Shown here piece by piece: positions 13,054 to 20,629 of a stretch of DNA of 30,235 nucleotides (position 1 is the first letter of the stretch; each line of letters opens with the position of its first letter). Origin of the DNA: Angelakisella sp. (GTDB lineage Bacteria > Bacillota > Clostridia > Oscillospirales > Ruminococcaceae). A model generated the notes under the pieces. The model was not told the DNA's origin and made no database searches. It saw only the letters and a list, made by a program, of their open reading frames with translations. Made by a program: the position numbers and the translations under genes. The stretch is taken from contig JAHHSN010000018.1 in NCBI GenBank assembly GCA_020025195.1, forward strand, positions 1 through 30,235. Reading direction: 5' to 3'.

Positions 13054-15705
13054 TTAGATTTCAGCGCCTTTTTTCCGTAAAGCACGGCGGCGGATCCACT
13101 TGACCAGCTCAACCACCGGAATGACCGAGATGGCGAACGCCATCGCGACCGCATACTCCGCGAGGGAGATGTGCTCAAAGCCGAAGGCATTGCTGAGGAA
13201 GGGGATATAGATGACAGCGGAGGTAAGCAGCAGGGAAAGCAGCATCGCCCCGTAGAGATACACGTTGTGGTAGGGCAGCGAGAAGACCGACTGGTGCTGG
13301 CTGCGCATATTGAAGCTGTGGAAGATCTCCGCCATCGACATGGTGAGGAACGCCATCGTCATACCGTCGGGACTGTTCGCGATCTCCCAGACGCCGGCCT
13401 CCATGAAGTGACCGACAAAGTAGGCGGCAAGGGTAACGAGGGAAACCAGCACGCCCTGATAGGCGACGTCGGTACCGAGTCCGCCCGCGAAGATGCCCTC
13501 CTTGGGGTTGCGGGGACGGCGCTTCATGATGTCGGGCTCGCCCTTTTCGAGGCCGAGCGCCAGCGCGGGGAAGCAGTCGGTGATGAGGTTGATCCAGAGG
13601 ATGTGGACCGGCTGCAGAATAGTAAAGCCGAGCATCGTCGCCGTGAAGATGGAGACGACCTCACTGAGGTTGCTGGAAAGAAGGAACTGGATCGCCTTGC
13701 GGATGTTGTCATAGATGCGGCGGCCCTCGTCCACGGCGCTGACGATGGTGGCAAAGTTATCATCTGCCAGAACCATGTCCGCGACGTTCTTGGTGACGTC
13801 GGTGCCGGTGATGCCCATGCCGACGCCGATATCGGCGGCTTTGATGGAGGGGGCGTCGTTAACGCCGTCGCCGGTCATGGCGGTGATGCAGCCCTTCCTG
13901 CGCCAGGCATTTACGATGCGGACCTTGTGCTCCGGCTGAACGCGGGCATAGACCGAGTAGCGCTCCACCGCAGTCTCAAACTCCTCGTCGGAGATTTCAT
14001 CCAGCTCCGCGCCGGTGATGGCCTCGGAGGGGTCGGCGATGATGCCGAGCTGCAGGGCGATGGCGATGGCGGTATCCTTGTGGTCGCCGGTAATCATGAT
14101 GGGACGGATGGAAGCGCCGCGGCACTCATTGATGGCGTCGGCGACCTCATCACGGACGGGGTCGATCATGCCTTCCAGACCGAGGAAGGTGAGATCCTGT
14201 TCCAGAAAGGCGGGTTCAAAGCTCTCGGGCTTCTCCTTCCAGACGCGCTCGGCGCCTGCCAGCACGCGGAGCGCCTTATCCGCCATGGCTTTGTTTTCTT
14301 TGAGGATCTCGGTGCGCAGCTCCTCGGTGAGGGGGACCGCCTTGCCGTCCTTCAGGGCGTGGGTGCAGCATTTCAGCAGCTCATCCGGAGCGCCCTTGGT
14401 GTACTGGATATAGGAGCCCTCGCCGTCCTCATGCACGGTGGACATGAGCTTTCGCATGGAATCGAAGGGAGCCTCCCCGACGCGGGGAAACTGCTTCTTG
14501 AGGTCGGGCTTTCTGAGACCCAGCGTGCGTGCAAAGTTGACCAGCGCGTTTTCGGTGGGTTCACCCACTGCGTTATCGGTCTCATCCAGCTCGGAGTCGG
14601 TGCAGAGCGCCATGGCGCGGGCCAGCCGGGGCTCATCCTCGGTTTCGGTGTGCACCACGGTCATCTTATTCTGGGTGAGGGTTCCTGTCTTATCGGAGCA
14701 GATGATCTGGGTGCAGCCCAGCGTCTCCACCGCCGTCAGCTTGCGGATCACGGCATTGCGCTTCGACATCTTGGTGACGCCGATGGAAAGCACGATGGTG
14801 ACCACCGCGGAAAGTCCCTCCGGGATGGCGGCTACGGCGAGCGATACCGCGACCATGAAGGAATCAAGGATCACGCCGCCGGAAAGAGAGCCGGCACGCA
14901 GCACGCCCACGCCGAAGATGACGGCGCAGATGCCGAGCACGATCCAGGTGAGGGTCTTGCTGAGACGGGCCAGCTGATTCTGCAGGGGGGTCTTGCTGTC
15001 CTTTGCCTGACTGATCGCGTCTGCAATTTTACCCATTTCGGTCTGCATCCCGGCCGCCACGATGACCGCCTTACCGCGGCCGTAGGCGACGGTGCTGCCC
15101 ATATAGAGCATATTGCTGCGGTCTCCAAGCGGGACCGCCTTGCCGTCCGGGGAGACAAGCGCGTTCTCCTGCTTGTTGACCGGGACCGATTCGCCGGTGA
15201 GGGCGGATTCCTCCGCCTTGAGGCTGGCGGCCTCCAGAATGCGGGAGTCGGCGGGAATGGCGTCTCCGGCTTCCAGCAGGATGACGTCGCCCACCACCAG
15301 ATCCTCGCTCTTTACCTGACGGAGCATTCCGTCGCGGAGGACCTTGCTGGTGGCCGCGGACATCTCGTTAAGGGCTTCGATCGCCTTTTCCGCCTTGCTC
15401 TCCTGAAGAACGCCCAGAATGGCATTGAGCAGGACAACAAAGAGAATGATGAATACATCGGTAAAGGACTCCCCCGCGTAGAGGGATGTAACCGCGGAAA
15501 TGGCCGCCGCTGCCAAGAGAATGATGATCATGGGGTCGGCAAGCTGTTGCAGGAAGCGCTTAAAGGGGGAGACCTTTTTCGCTTCCGCCAGCTTGTTCTT
15601 TCCGTTCTGTGCGAGGCGGTCAGCCGCCTCAGCGGAGGAAAGACCGCCGGCTGTACTCTTCACTTCGCGAAGGACTTCGTCAGCCGAGTGCAAATAGTGA
15701 TCCAT
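13054..15705 (-). CDS. P2-type cation ATPase, probable Ca2+/Mn2+ exporter
   Basis: An 883-residue membrane pump of the SERCA/PMCA-like P2 family that exports divalent cations using ATP. In order: cation ATPase N-domain (1-60), two helices (56-102), actuator domain with TGES (170-173), helices with AAIPEGL (292-298), the phosphorylated aspartate D338 in SDKTGTLT, the nucleotide-binding domain, the TGDGVND hinge, and a C-terminal membrane domain with SSNLSEVV and LWINLITDCFPALALG. The last two match SERCA helices M5 and M6 and keep the cation-binding Asn, Glu and Asp. AAAGGAGAG precedes the ATG. A yybP-ykoY Mn2+ riboswitch upstream argues that Mn2+ is a physiological substrate, as for lactococcal YoaB and pneumococcal MgtA. 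Confidence 0.93.
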   Translation of the reverse strand: MDHYLHSADEVLREVKSTAGGLSSAEAADRLAQNGKNKLAEAKKVSPFKRFLQQLADPMIIILLAAAAISAVTSLYAGESFTDVFIILFVVLLNAILGVLQESKAEKAIEALNEMSAATSKVLRDGMLRQVKSEDLVVGDVILLEAGDAIPADSRILEAASLKAEESALTGESVPVNKQENALVSPDGKAVPLGDRSNMLYMGSTVAYGRGKAVIVAAGMQTEMGKIADAISQAKDSKTPLQNQLARLSKTLTWIVLGICAVIFGVGVLRAGSLSGGVILDSFMVAVSLAVAAIPEGLSAVVTIVLSIGVTKMSKRNAVIRKLTAVETLGCTQIICSDKTGTLTQNKMTVVHTETEDEPRLARAMALCTDSELDETDNAVGEPTENALVNFARTLGLRKPDLKKQFPRVGEAPFDSMRKLMSTVHEDGEGSYIQYTKGAPDELLKCCTHALKDGKAVPLTEELRTEILKENKAMADKALRVLAGAERVWKEKPESFEPAFLEQDLTFLGLEGMIDPVRDEVADAINECRGASIRPIMITGDHKDTAIAIALQLGIIADPSEAITGAELDEISDEEFETAVERYSVYARVQPEHKVRIVNAWRRKGCITAMTGDGVNDAPSIKAADIGVGMGITGTDVTKNVADMVLADDNFATIVSAVDEGRRIYDNIRKAIQFLLSSNLSEVVSIFTATMLGFTILQPVHILWINLITDCFPALALGLEKGEPDIMKRRPRNPKEGIFAGGLGTDVAYQGVLVSLVTLAAYFVGHFMEAGVWEIANSPDGMTMAFLTMSMAEIFHSFNMRSQHQSVFSLPYHNVYLYGAMLLSLLLTSAVIYIPFLSNAFGFEHISLAEYAVAMAFAISVIPVVELVKWIRRRALRKKGAEI

Positions 15706-15781
15706 TTTTTGAACTCTCCTTTGTATTATAGTAGGGGAATCCTCCCCGTAGTCTGTCGTTTTTCGGAGCCGCGGCTTTTAT

Positions 15782-15832
15782 AAAAACAAAAAGAGACTCC
15801 ATGCACGGCAGGGTTTGCCATACACGAGTCTC
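15782..15832 (-). terminator. Riboswitch-controlled terminator
   Basis: On the minus strand GAGACTC (15832-15826) pairs with GAGTCTC (15799-15793), with further pairing of TGTATGGCA and TGCCGTGCA inside, followed by TTTTTGTTTTT. Its 5' arm is also the 3' strand of the aptamer's P1 helix, so the two folds exclude each other. Confidence 0.85.
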
Positions 15833-15935
15833 ATCTTCAAGGCGGGAAAGCCTATTAGCCAAACCAGACACAGGCCGCAGCTGTGCCATGCTTGTTGATT
15901 TGGCGCGCTAAAAGCGTTAATTACTCCCTCGGTGT
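15782..15935 (-). promoter_or_regulatory. yybP-ykoY (Mn2+) riboswitch
   Basis: Read on the minus strand, P1 is ACACCGAG (15935-15928) against CTCGTGT (15828-15822), with one bulged C. Inside lie the family's signatures: GAGGGAGTAA (15930-15921), an ATCAACAAGC segment and the closing ATGAGACTC. The 5' arm of the following terminator overlaps P1, so metal binding that stabilises P1 should prevent termination and switch the P-type ATPase on. Calling it yybP-ykoY rests on these motifs and on the downstream gene; no covariance model was run. Confidence 0.82.
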
Positions 15936-15942
15936 GGAAAAT

Positions 15943-15971
15943 ACTTTATCATAACTCCAGCGCATTGTCAA
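15943..15971 (-). promoter_or_regulatory. Promoter of the riboswitch and P-type ATPase
   Basis: Minus strand: perfect TTGACA (15971-15966), 17 bp, TAAAGT (15948-15943). The predicted start near 15936 coincides with the first base of the aptamer. Confidence 0.7.
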
Positions 15972-16075
15972 GACGTGGGAACAGAGCCGGTGGATTTTAG
16001 GGGAAAGCTCTTGAATAAGGGGCAAAATGAGGCACGGGACCTAGGATACCCCGTATCAATGAAAAAATACAGACG

Positions 16076-16104
16076 CACCCTAAGAGCCTCCCCGGCATAG
16101 GATG
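16076..16104 (+). promoter_or_regulatory. Possible sigma-K promoter of dpaAB
   Basis: CACC (16076-16079), 16 bp, then CATAGGATG (16096-16104) resembles the sigma-K pattern (-35 AC, -10 CATAnnnTA) with one mismatch. No sigma-A promoter is evident. A GCGTCCC-GAAG-GGGACGC hairpin (16121-16138) lies between it and the chosen start. Confidence 0.35.
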
Positions 16105-16161
16105 CCGTGATGACAGATGAGCGTCCCGAAGGGGACGCCGAACCTTTTTCGGAAAGCGGTG

Positions 16162-17046
16162 ATGAGGGGCGTGGCAAAAAGTTTGGTTGTGCTGCCGGGA
16201 GGCGACGCCCGCATGGCGTGGCTCGCGCTGGGACTTTTAGAAAAGGGACGTGAGGTGCGGCTGGGGTCGGTCCTCTGCCCGCCGGAAATAGAAGCTCTCC
16301 TCCCCCCGAGGGAGGAACCGGAGACCTTGCTCCGGGAGGGGAAGACGGTCATCCTTCCCGTCCCGACCATGGGGAAGAACGGCGGACTGCGTCTTCCCGA
16401 AGGGACGCCGCCCCTTTCCTGGGAGCGGGTTGTGGAACTTCTGCCGGAGGGCGCCTTGGTGCTGGCGGGCGGGGTCCCCCCTCCCCAAAGAAAGGCGGCG
16501 GAGGAACGGGGGCTTTGTCTCATCGATCTGCTGGAACGTCCGGAGCTTATGGAGCTTTCCGCCATTGCGACGGCGGAGGGGGCGGTGGCGCTTGCCATGA
16601 AGGAGCTTTGCACCACCCTCTTCGGGACGCCCTGCATGGTGGTGGGATACGGACGGTGCGGCAGCGCTCTGGCCCGGCGGCTGGGGGCGCTCGGCGCGGA
16701 GGTCACCGCCACGGCGCGGCGCCCGGAGCAGCTGGCCCGCATCTATGCGGACGGCTTTACCCCCTGTCCCACGGCACGGCTCGCGGAAAAGGCGGGGAGC
16801 TGCGGGGTCATCTTCAATACAGTTCCGGCGCAGGTTCTGGGAGAGAAGGAGCTGGAAGCGCTTCGGCCGGGGACCGTTCTCATTGAGCTGGCCTCCGAAC
16901 CGGGCGGGATCGACCGGAAGACGGCGGCACGGCTTCATGTCCCGTGGATCGCGGCACCGGGGCTTCCGGGCAAGGTGGCGCCCCGCACGGCGGGGGAGCA
17001 GCTTTTGGCGGTGGTGACCGCCCTCTTAGAAGAAAGGGAGGAATGA
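16162..17046 (+). CDS. dpaA: Dipicolinate synthase subunit A
   Basis: Makes dipicolinic acid, with DpaB, in the mother cell during sporulation by oxidising the dihydrodipicolinate-derived precursor. The 294-residue product has an N-terminal domain with VVLPGGDARMAWLA and a C-terminal NAD(P)-binding domain with VVGYGRCGSALARRL (Rossmann loop). It ends with WIAAPGLPGKVAPRTAG, characteristic of DpaA/SpoVFA. I chose the ATG at 16162, preceded by GGAAAGCGG; an ATG at 16117 has no ribosome binding site and would span a 5' hairpin. dpaB follows after five bases. Its presence marks the organism as an endospore former. Confidence 0.93.
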   Translation: MRGVAKSLVVLPGGDARMAWLALGLLEKGREVRLGSVLCPPEIEALLPPREEPETLLREGKTVILPVPTMGKNGGLRLPEGTPPLSWERVVELLPEGALVLAGGVPPPQRKAAEERGLCLIDLLERPELMELSAIATAEGAVALAMKELCTTLFGTPCMVVGYGRCGSALARRLGALGAEVTATARRPEQLARIYADGFTPCPTARLAEKAGSCGVIFNTVPAQVLGEKELEALRPGTVLIELASEPGGIDRKTAARLHVPWIAAPGLPGKVAPRTAGEQLLAVVTALLEEREE

Positions 17047-17051
17047 TTCTG

Positions 17052-17627
17052 ATGGGAAAGAAACTGGGCTTTGCGCTCTGCGGATCGTTTTGCACGCTGG
17101 AGAGCGTAGTGCGGGAGATGGAGAAGCTGGCGGGGAACGGCTGGGAGATCCAGCCTATCCTTTCGCCCGTTACTTATGAGAACGATACCCGCTTCGGGCG
17201 GGCGGAGGACTGGAAGCGGCGGATCGAGTCCATCACCGGGAAGAAGATCTGGCACACCATCCCGGAGACCGAACCGATCGGTCCCAAAAAGCTCTTTGAT
17301 ATTCTGCTGGTCGCTCCCTGCACCGGGAACACCCTCGGCAAGCTGGCGGGCGGCATCACCGATACCTCGGTCACCATGGCGGTCAAGGCGCACCTCAGGA
17401 ACCGACGGCCGGTGGTCATCGCCGTCTCCACCAATGACGGACTCGCGGCCTCCGCCAAAAATCTGGGGAGTCTCCTTGCCACGCGGCACATCTATTTTGT
17501 TCCCATTCGTCAGGATGACCCGGTGGGGAAGGAAAGCTCCCTCGTCGCGGATTTTTCCCTCATCGAGGAGACGCTGGAGGCGGCGCTCCGGGAACGTCAG
17601 CGGCAGCCGCTTATCCTGCAAAAATGA
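17052..17627 (+). CDS. dpaB: Dipicolinate synthase subunit B
   Basis: A 191-residue flavoprotein-like subunit of dipicolinate synthase (SpoVFB). The N-terminus KLGFALCGSFCTLE, the LLVAPCTGNTLGKLAGGITDTSVTMA stretch and the VVIAVSTNDGLAASAKNLG segment are conserved in this flavoprotein-fold family. The ATG at 17052 follows GGGAGGAATGATTCTG, with the Shine-Dalgarno overlapping the dpaA stop; an ATG at 17043 in the same frame is too close to it. With dpaA it forms a two-gene sporulation operon closed by a terminator. Confidence 0.95.
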   Translation: MGKKLGFALCGSFCTLESVVREMEKLAGNGWEIQPILSPVTYENDTRFGRAEDWKRRIESITGKKIWHTIPETEPIGPKKLFDILLVAPCTGNTLGKLAGGITDTSVTMAVKAHLRNRRPVVIAVSTNDGLAASAKNLGSLLATRHIYFVPIRQDDPVGKESSLVADFSLIEETLEAALRERQRQPLILQK

Positions 17628-17681
17628 GTAAGGCCTTTCATTTTGAGGGAAAATATCACTAAAAATCATGTAATCAAGCGG

Positions 17682-17719
17682 AAAAACGCAGGAATTAAAG
17701 ACAATTCCTGCGTTTTTTT
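17682..17719 (+). terminator. Terminator of dpaAB
   Basis: AAAAACGCAGGAATT (17682-17696) pairs with AATTCCTGCGTTTTT (17703-17717), extended by TT. Confidence 0.9.
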
Positions 17720-17731
17720 GCGGCTTCCCCC

Positions 17732-17761
17732 TTGATTTTCCTACCCTCCTTTTAGTATGAT
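17732..17761 (+). promoter_or_regulatory. Promoter of the rpiR-cmk-ispH operon
   Basis: TTGATT (17732-17737), 18 bp, TATGAT (17756-17761), about 38 bp before the RpiR-like start. Confidence 0.6.
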
Positions 17762-17799
17762 AGGAAAAGCAACAATGTAAGAACAAGGGGGACTCCCGC

Positions 17800-18678
17800 A
17801 TGGTACAGGATCTTCTCAAGCGCATCAGCACAGAGATGCACGGCTTTTCCAAGGGACAAAAGCGGATCGGCAATTTTATTCTGGAGCATTATGACAAGGC
17901 GGCGTTCATGACCGCCGCCAAGCTCGGCGAGACGGTAGGCGTCAGCGAGTCCACGGTGGTTCGCTTTGCCTCCGAGCTGGGCTTTGAGGGCTACCCGCAG
18001 CTTCAGAAGTCCCTGCAGGACATCATCCGCAACCGCCTGACCACGGTGCAGAGGATGGAGATCATTGACGAGCAGCTTTCCGGCGGCGTCGATGTGCTCC
18101 ACCGTGTCATGATGCTGGACGCGGACAAGATCCGCCGCACGCAGGAGGAAATTTCCGGCGAGGACTTCGATCAGGTGGTGGAAACCATCGTGAACGCCCG
18201 CCGCATCTATATTCTGGGACTGCGCTCCTCGGGCGTTTTGGCGGGCTTCCTTTCCTTTTATTTTAATCACATCTTTGAGGATGTGGTGAACGTCGGGGCG
18301 GCGCAGGGTGAGACCTTTGAGCAGATGCTTCGCATCGGGCCGGATGACGTCCTCATCGCTATCAGCTTCCCGCGCTATTCCCAGCGCACCATGAAGGCGG
18401 TGCATTATGCCAAAAAGCAGGGCGCCTGTATCATCGGCATCACCGATTCCAACTCGGCGCCGGTGGCCGCGATGTCCAACCATGTGCTCCTCGCGAGGAG
18501 CGAGATGGCCTCCTTTGTGGATTCCCTCGTTGCGCCCATGAGCCTCCTGAACGCCATCATCGTGGCGGTGGGGCTTCGGAAGAAGCACGAGACCTCCAAC
18601 ACCTATGCCATGCTGGAGCGCATCTGGAGCGAATATGACGTTTATGAAAAGAATGAGGAGATCGGAGGACTGGGATGA
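17800..18678 (+). CDS. MurR/RpiR-family transcriptional regulator
   Basis: A 292-residue DNA-binding regulator. The N-terminal RpiR helix-turn-helix domain (1-77) contains FSKGQKRIGNFI and the recognition region VSESTVVRFASELGFEGYPQ. The C-terminal SIS domain (about 125-260), with YILGLRSSGVLAG and ISFPRYSQRT, would bind a phosphosugar effector. CAAGGGGGACTCCCGC precedes the ATG. Its stop overlaps the start of the next gene (ATGA), so it is translated with a flavoprotein, cmk and ispH-S1 rather than with sugar genes. The effector cannot be predicted. Confidence 0.92.
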   Translation: MVQDLLKRISTEMHGFSKGQKRIGNFILEHYDKAAFMTAAKLGETVGVSESTVVRFASELGFEGYPQLQKSLQDIIRNRLTTVQRMEIIDEQLSGGVDVLHRVMMLDADKIRRTQEEISGEDFDQVVETIVNARRIYILGLRSSGVLAGFLSFYFNHIFEDVVNVGAAQGETFEQMLRIGPDDVLIAISFPRYSQRTMKAVHYAKKQGACIIGITDSNSAPVAAMSNHVLLARSEMASFVDSLVAPMSLLNAIIVAVGLRKKHETSNTYAMLERIWSEYDVYEKNEEIGGLG

Positions 18679-19910
18679 AGCAGTATGACCGCATCGTTGT
18701 GGGCGGCGGAGCGGCGGGAATGTTTACCGCCGGATGGGCGGCGCGCCGCGGCGAGAAGGTGCTGGTCCTGGAAAAGCGGGAGCGTCCCGCAAGAAAAATC
18801 CTGGTGACCGGAAAGGGACGCTGCAATGTGACCAATAATTGCTCGGAGGAGGAGTTTATTGCCGCTGTTCGCCGGAATCCCCGGTTTTTGTATGGCGCGA
18901 TCCACACCTTTTCCCCGCAGAACGCCATGGAGACCTTCCGGGAGCTGGGCGTTCCCCTCAAGACCGAGCGCGGGGGACGGGTGTTCCCGGTCTCGGACAA
19001 AGCGATGGATATAGCCGACGCCCTCACCCGCTTTGCGGCGCGGGAAGGCGTCGAGGTCCGGCAGGCGTCCGTCACCGAGATCCTCACCGAAAACGGCGCC
19101 GTGCGGGGAGTTCGCACCGCGGCGGAGGAGCAATACCTCGCGCCGGTGGTGGTGCTCGCGACCGGCGGAAAAAGCTACCCCGCCACCGGGAGCGACGGCA
19201 GCGGCTATGCGCTGGCCGCGGCGCTGGGACATACCATCCAGCCGCCCCGGGCTTCGCTTGTTCCCATTCTCTGCGAAAATACCGGCAAGATGTTCAGCTC
19301 CCTCATGGGGCTGTCTCTGCGCAATGTGACACTCACCCTCATCCGGAAAAAGAATAAAAAGCCGGTCTACACGGAGCTCGGCGAGATGCTCTTTACCCAC
19401 TTCGGCATCTCGGGGCCGCTGGCCCTTACGGCCTCCAGCTATATCACCGATGACCCCACCGGCTTCCTAATAGAAATAGACTGTAAGCCGGGCCTCACGG
19501 AGGGGGAGCTGGACGCGCGGCTCCTTCGGGACTTTAAGGAGGAGCAGAACCGGGACTTTGCCAATTCCCTCGGCAGTCTCCTGCCCCGTTCCCTCATCCC
19601 GGTCATCGTAAAGCAGAGCGGCATCGAGCCCTCCCGCAAGGTTCATTCCGTCACCCGGGAGGAGCGGCTGGCCCTCGGGCGGCTCATCAAGCATTTTCCG
19701 CTCACCCCGCAGGGCCTTGCCCCCATTGAGGAGGCGGTCATCACGGCGGGCGGCGTTTCGGTCAAGGAGATCGACCCCAAGACCATGCGCTCCAAGCTCG
19801 TTCCCGGACTCGCCTTCGCAGGGGAAGTGATTGATGTGGACGCCGTCACCGGCGGCTATAACCTGCAGATCGCGTGGAGCACCGCCTTTCTCGCCGCACA
19901 GGAATTTTAA
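18675..19910 (+). CDS. BaiN/YhiN/HI0933-family FAD-dependent flavoprotein
   Basis: A 411-residue cytoplasmic flavoprotein of the HI0933/BaiN family. The FAD-binding VVGGGAAGMFTA (8-19) is followed by the family hallmark RKILVTGKGRCNVTN, a FSPQNAMETFRELG segment, LATGGKSYPATGSDGSGY, and near the end AGGVSVKEIDPKTM with GEVIDVDAVTGGYNLQ. Some members reduce bile acid intermediates, but most have no assigned substrate and are widely kept next to cmk in Clostridia. I therefore do not infer bile acid activity. It overlaps the RpiR gene by four bases and precedes cmk by 35. Confidence 0.9.
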   Translation: MKQYDRIVVGGGAAGMFTAGWAARRGEKVLVLEKRERPARKILVTGKGRCNVTNNCSEEEFIAAVRRNPRFLYGAIHTFSPQNAMETFRELGVPLKTERGGRVFPVSDKAMDIADALTRFAAREGVEVRQASVTEILTENGAVRGVRTAAEEQYLAPVVVLATGGKSYPATGSDGSGYALAAALGHTIQPPRASLVPILCENTGKMFSSLMGLSLRNVTLTLIRKKNKKPVYTELGEMLFTHFGISGPLALTASSYITDDPTGFLIEIDCKPGLTEGELDARLLRDFKEEQNRDFANSLGSLLPRSLIPVIVKQSGIEPSRKVHSVTREERLALGRLIKHFPLTPQGLAPIEEAVITAGGVSVKEIDPKTMRSKLVPGLAFAGEVIDVDAVTGGYNLQIAWSTAFLAAQEF

Positions 19911-19945
19911 GAGTACTATGTATATAAAATAGGAGGTAACACTTC

Positions 19946-20629
19946 TTGATTTCAGTAGCCATTGACGGGCCTGCCGGAGCAGGCAAAAGCACCATCAGCC
20001 GACGCCTTGCCGATTGTCTTGGGTTCCTCCATGTGGATACCGGGGCGCTTTATCGTACCATTGGACTTTATGCCCTCCGCAGGGGCATTCCCACCAAAGA
20101 CTGTGCGGCGGTGACCGCACTTCTTCCGGAGGTCAAGATTGATCTCGCCTTTACCGGGGAGGGACAGCGGGTCCTGCTCCTGGGAGAGGACGTCTCCGAG
20201 GCAATCCGCAGTCCGGAGGCCTCCATGGCGGCGTCCGACGTCTCCGCCATCCCGGAGGTGCGGGCGTTCCTTTTGGAATTACAGCGGGACCTCGCGCGGG
20301 AGCATGACGTCATCATGGACGGGAGGGATATCGGTACGGTGGTGCTCCCGCAGGCAACCGTAAAGATTTTCCTCACCGCCAGCCCCGAGGCCAGAGCCCG
20401 CCGCCGCTTTTTGGAGCAGCAGAAGAAGGGAATGGAAGAAAGCTATGAGGAAGTTCTGGAGGACATCCGTCAAAGAGACTATAACGATTCCCACAGGGCG
20501 GCCGCCCCGATGCGCCAGGCAGAGGATGCGTGGCGCTGTGACACATCGGAACTTGACTTTGAGCAGTCGGTCTCTGTGATCGCGGAGCACATCCGGGAGC
20601 AAATCGGGAACGCCGAGAAAGAGGGCTGA
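19946..20629 (+). CDS. cmk: Cytidylate kinase
   Basis: Phosphorylates CMP and dCMP with ATP in pyrimidine nucleotide metabolism. The 227-residue protein starts with the P-loop GPAGAGKS (8-15), followed by HVDTGALYRTIGLYALRRG, the nucleotide-binding DGRDIGTVVLPQA (about 130-142) and a basic lid with ARARRRFLEQQKKG. Length is standard for Cmk. The start is a TTG at 19946, eight bases after a perfect AGGAGGT (19931-19937); no ATG is available at a comparable position. It abuts ispH-S1, whose ATG follows the cmk stop directly. Confidence 0.96.
   Translation: MISVAIDGPAGAGKSTISRRLADCLGFLHVDTGALYRTIGLYALRRGIPTKDCAAVTALLPEVKIDLAFTGEGQRVLLLGEDVSEAIRSPEASMAASDVSAIPEVRAFLLELQRDLAREHDVIMDGRDIGTVVLPQATVKIFLTASPEARARRRFLEQQKKGMEESYEEVLEDIRQRDYNDSHRAAAPMRQAEDAWRCDTSELDFEQSVSVIAEHIREQIGNAEKEG

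Noticed and set aside
13171..15783. An 870-codon open frame antisense to the P-type ATPase
   Set aside because: It mirrors the ATPase codon by codon in GC-rich DNA, is low in complexity (many His, Asp, Gly) and has no ribosome binding site or family resemblance. The ATPase is unmistakable on the other strand.
16117..16161. Earlier ATG for dpaA
   Set aside because: No ribosome binding site, and the segment is a hairpin; the ATG at 16162 has GGAAAG and gives the usual DpaA N-terminus.
18675..19910. Bile acid metabolism from BaiN similarity
   Set aside because: No other bai genes are present and the position beside cmk is the common housekeeping context of this flavoprotein family.
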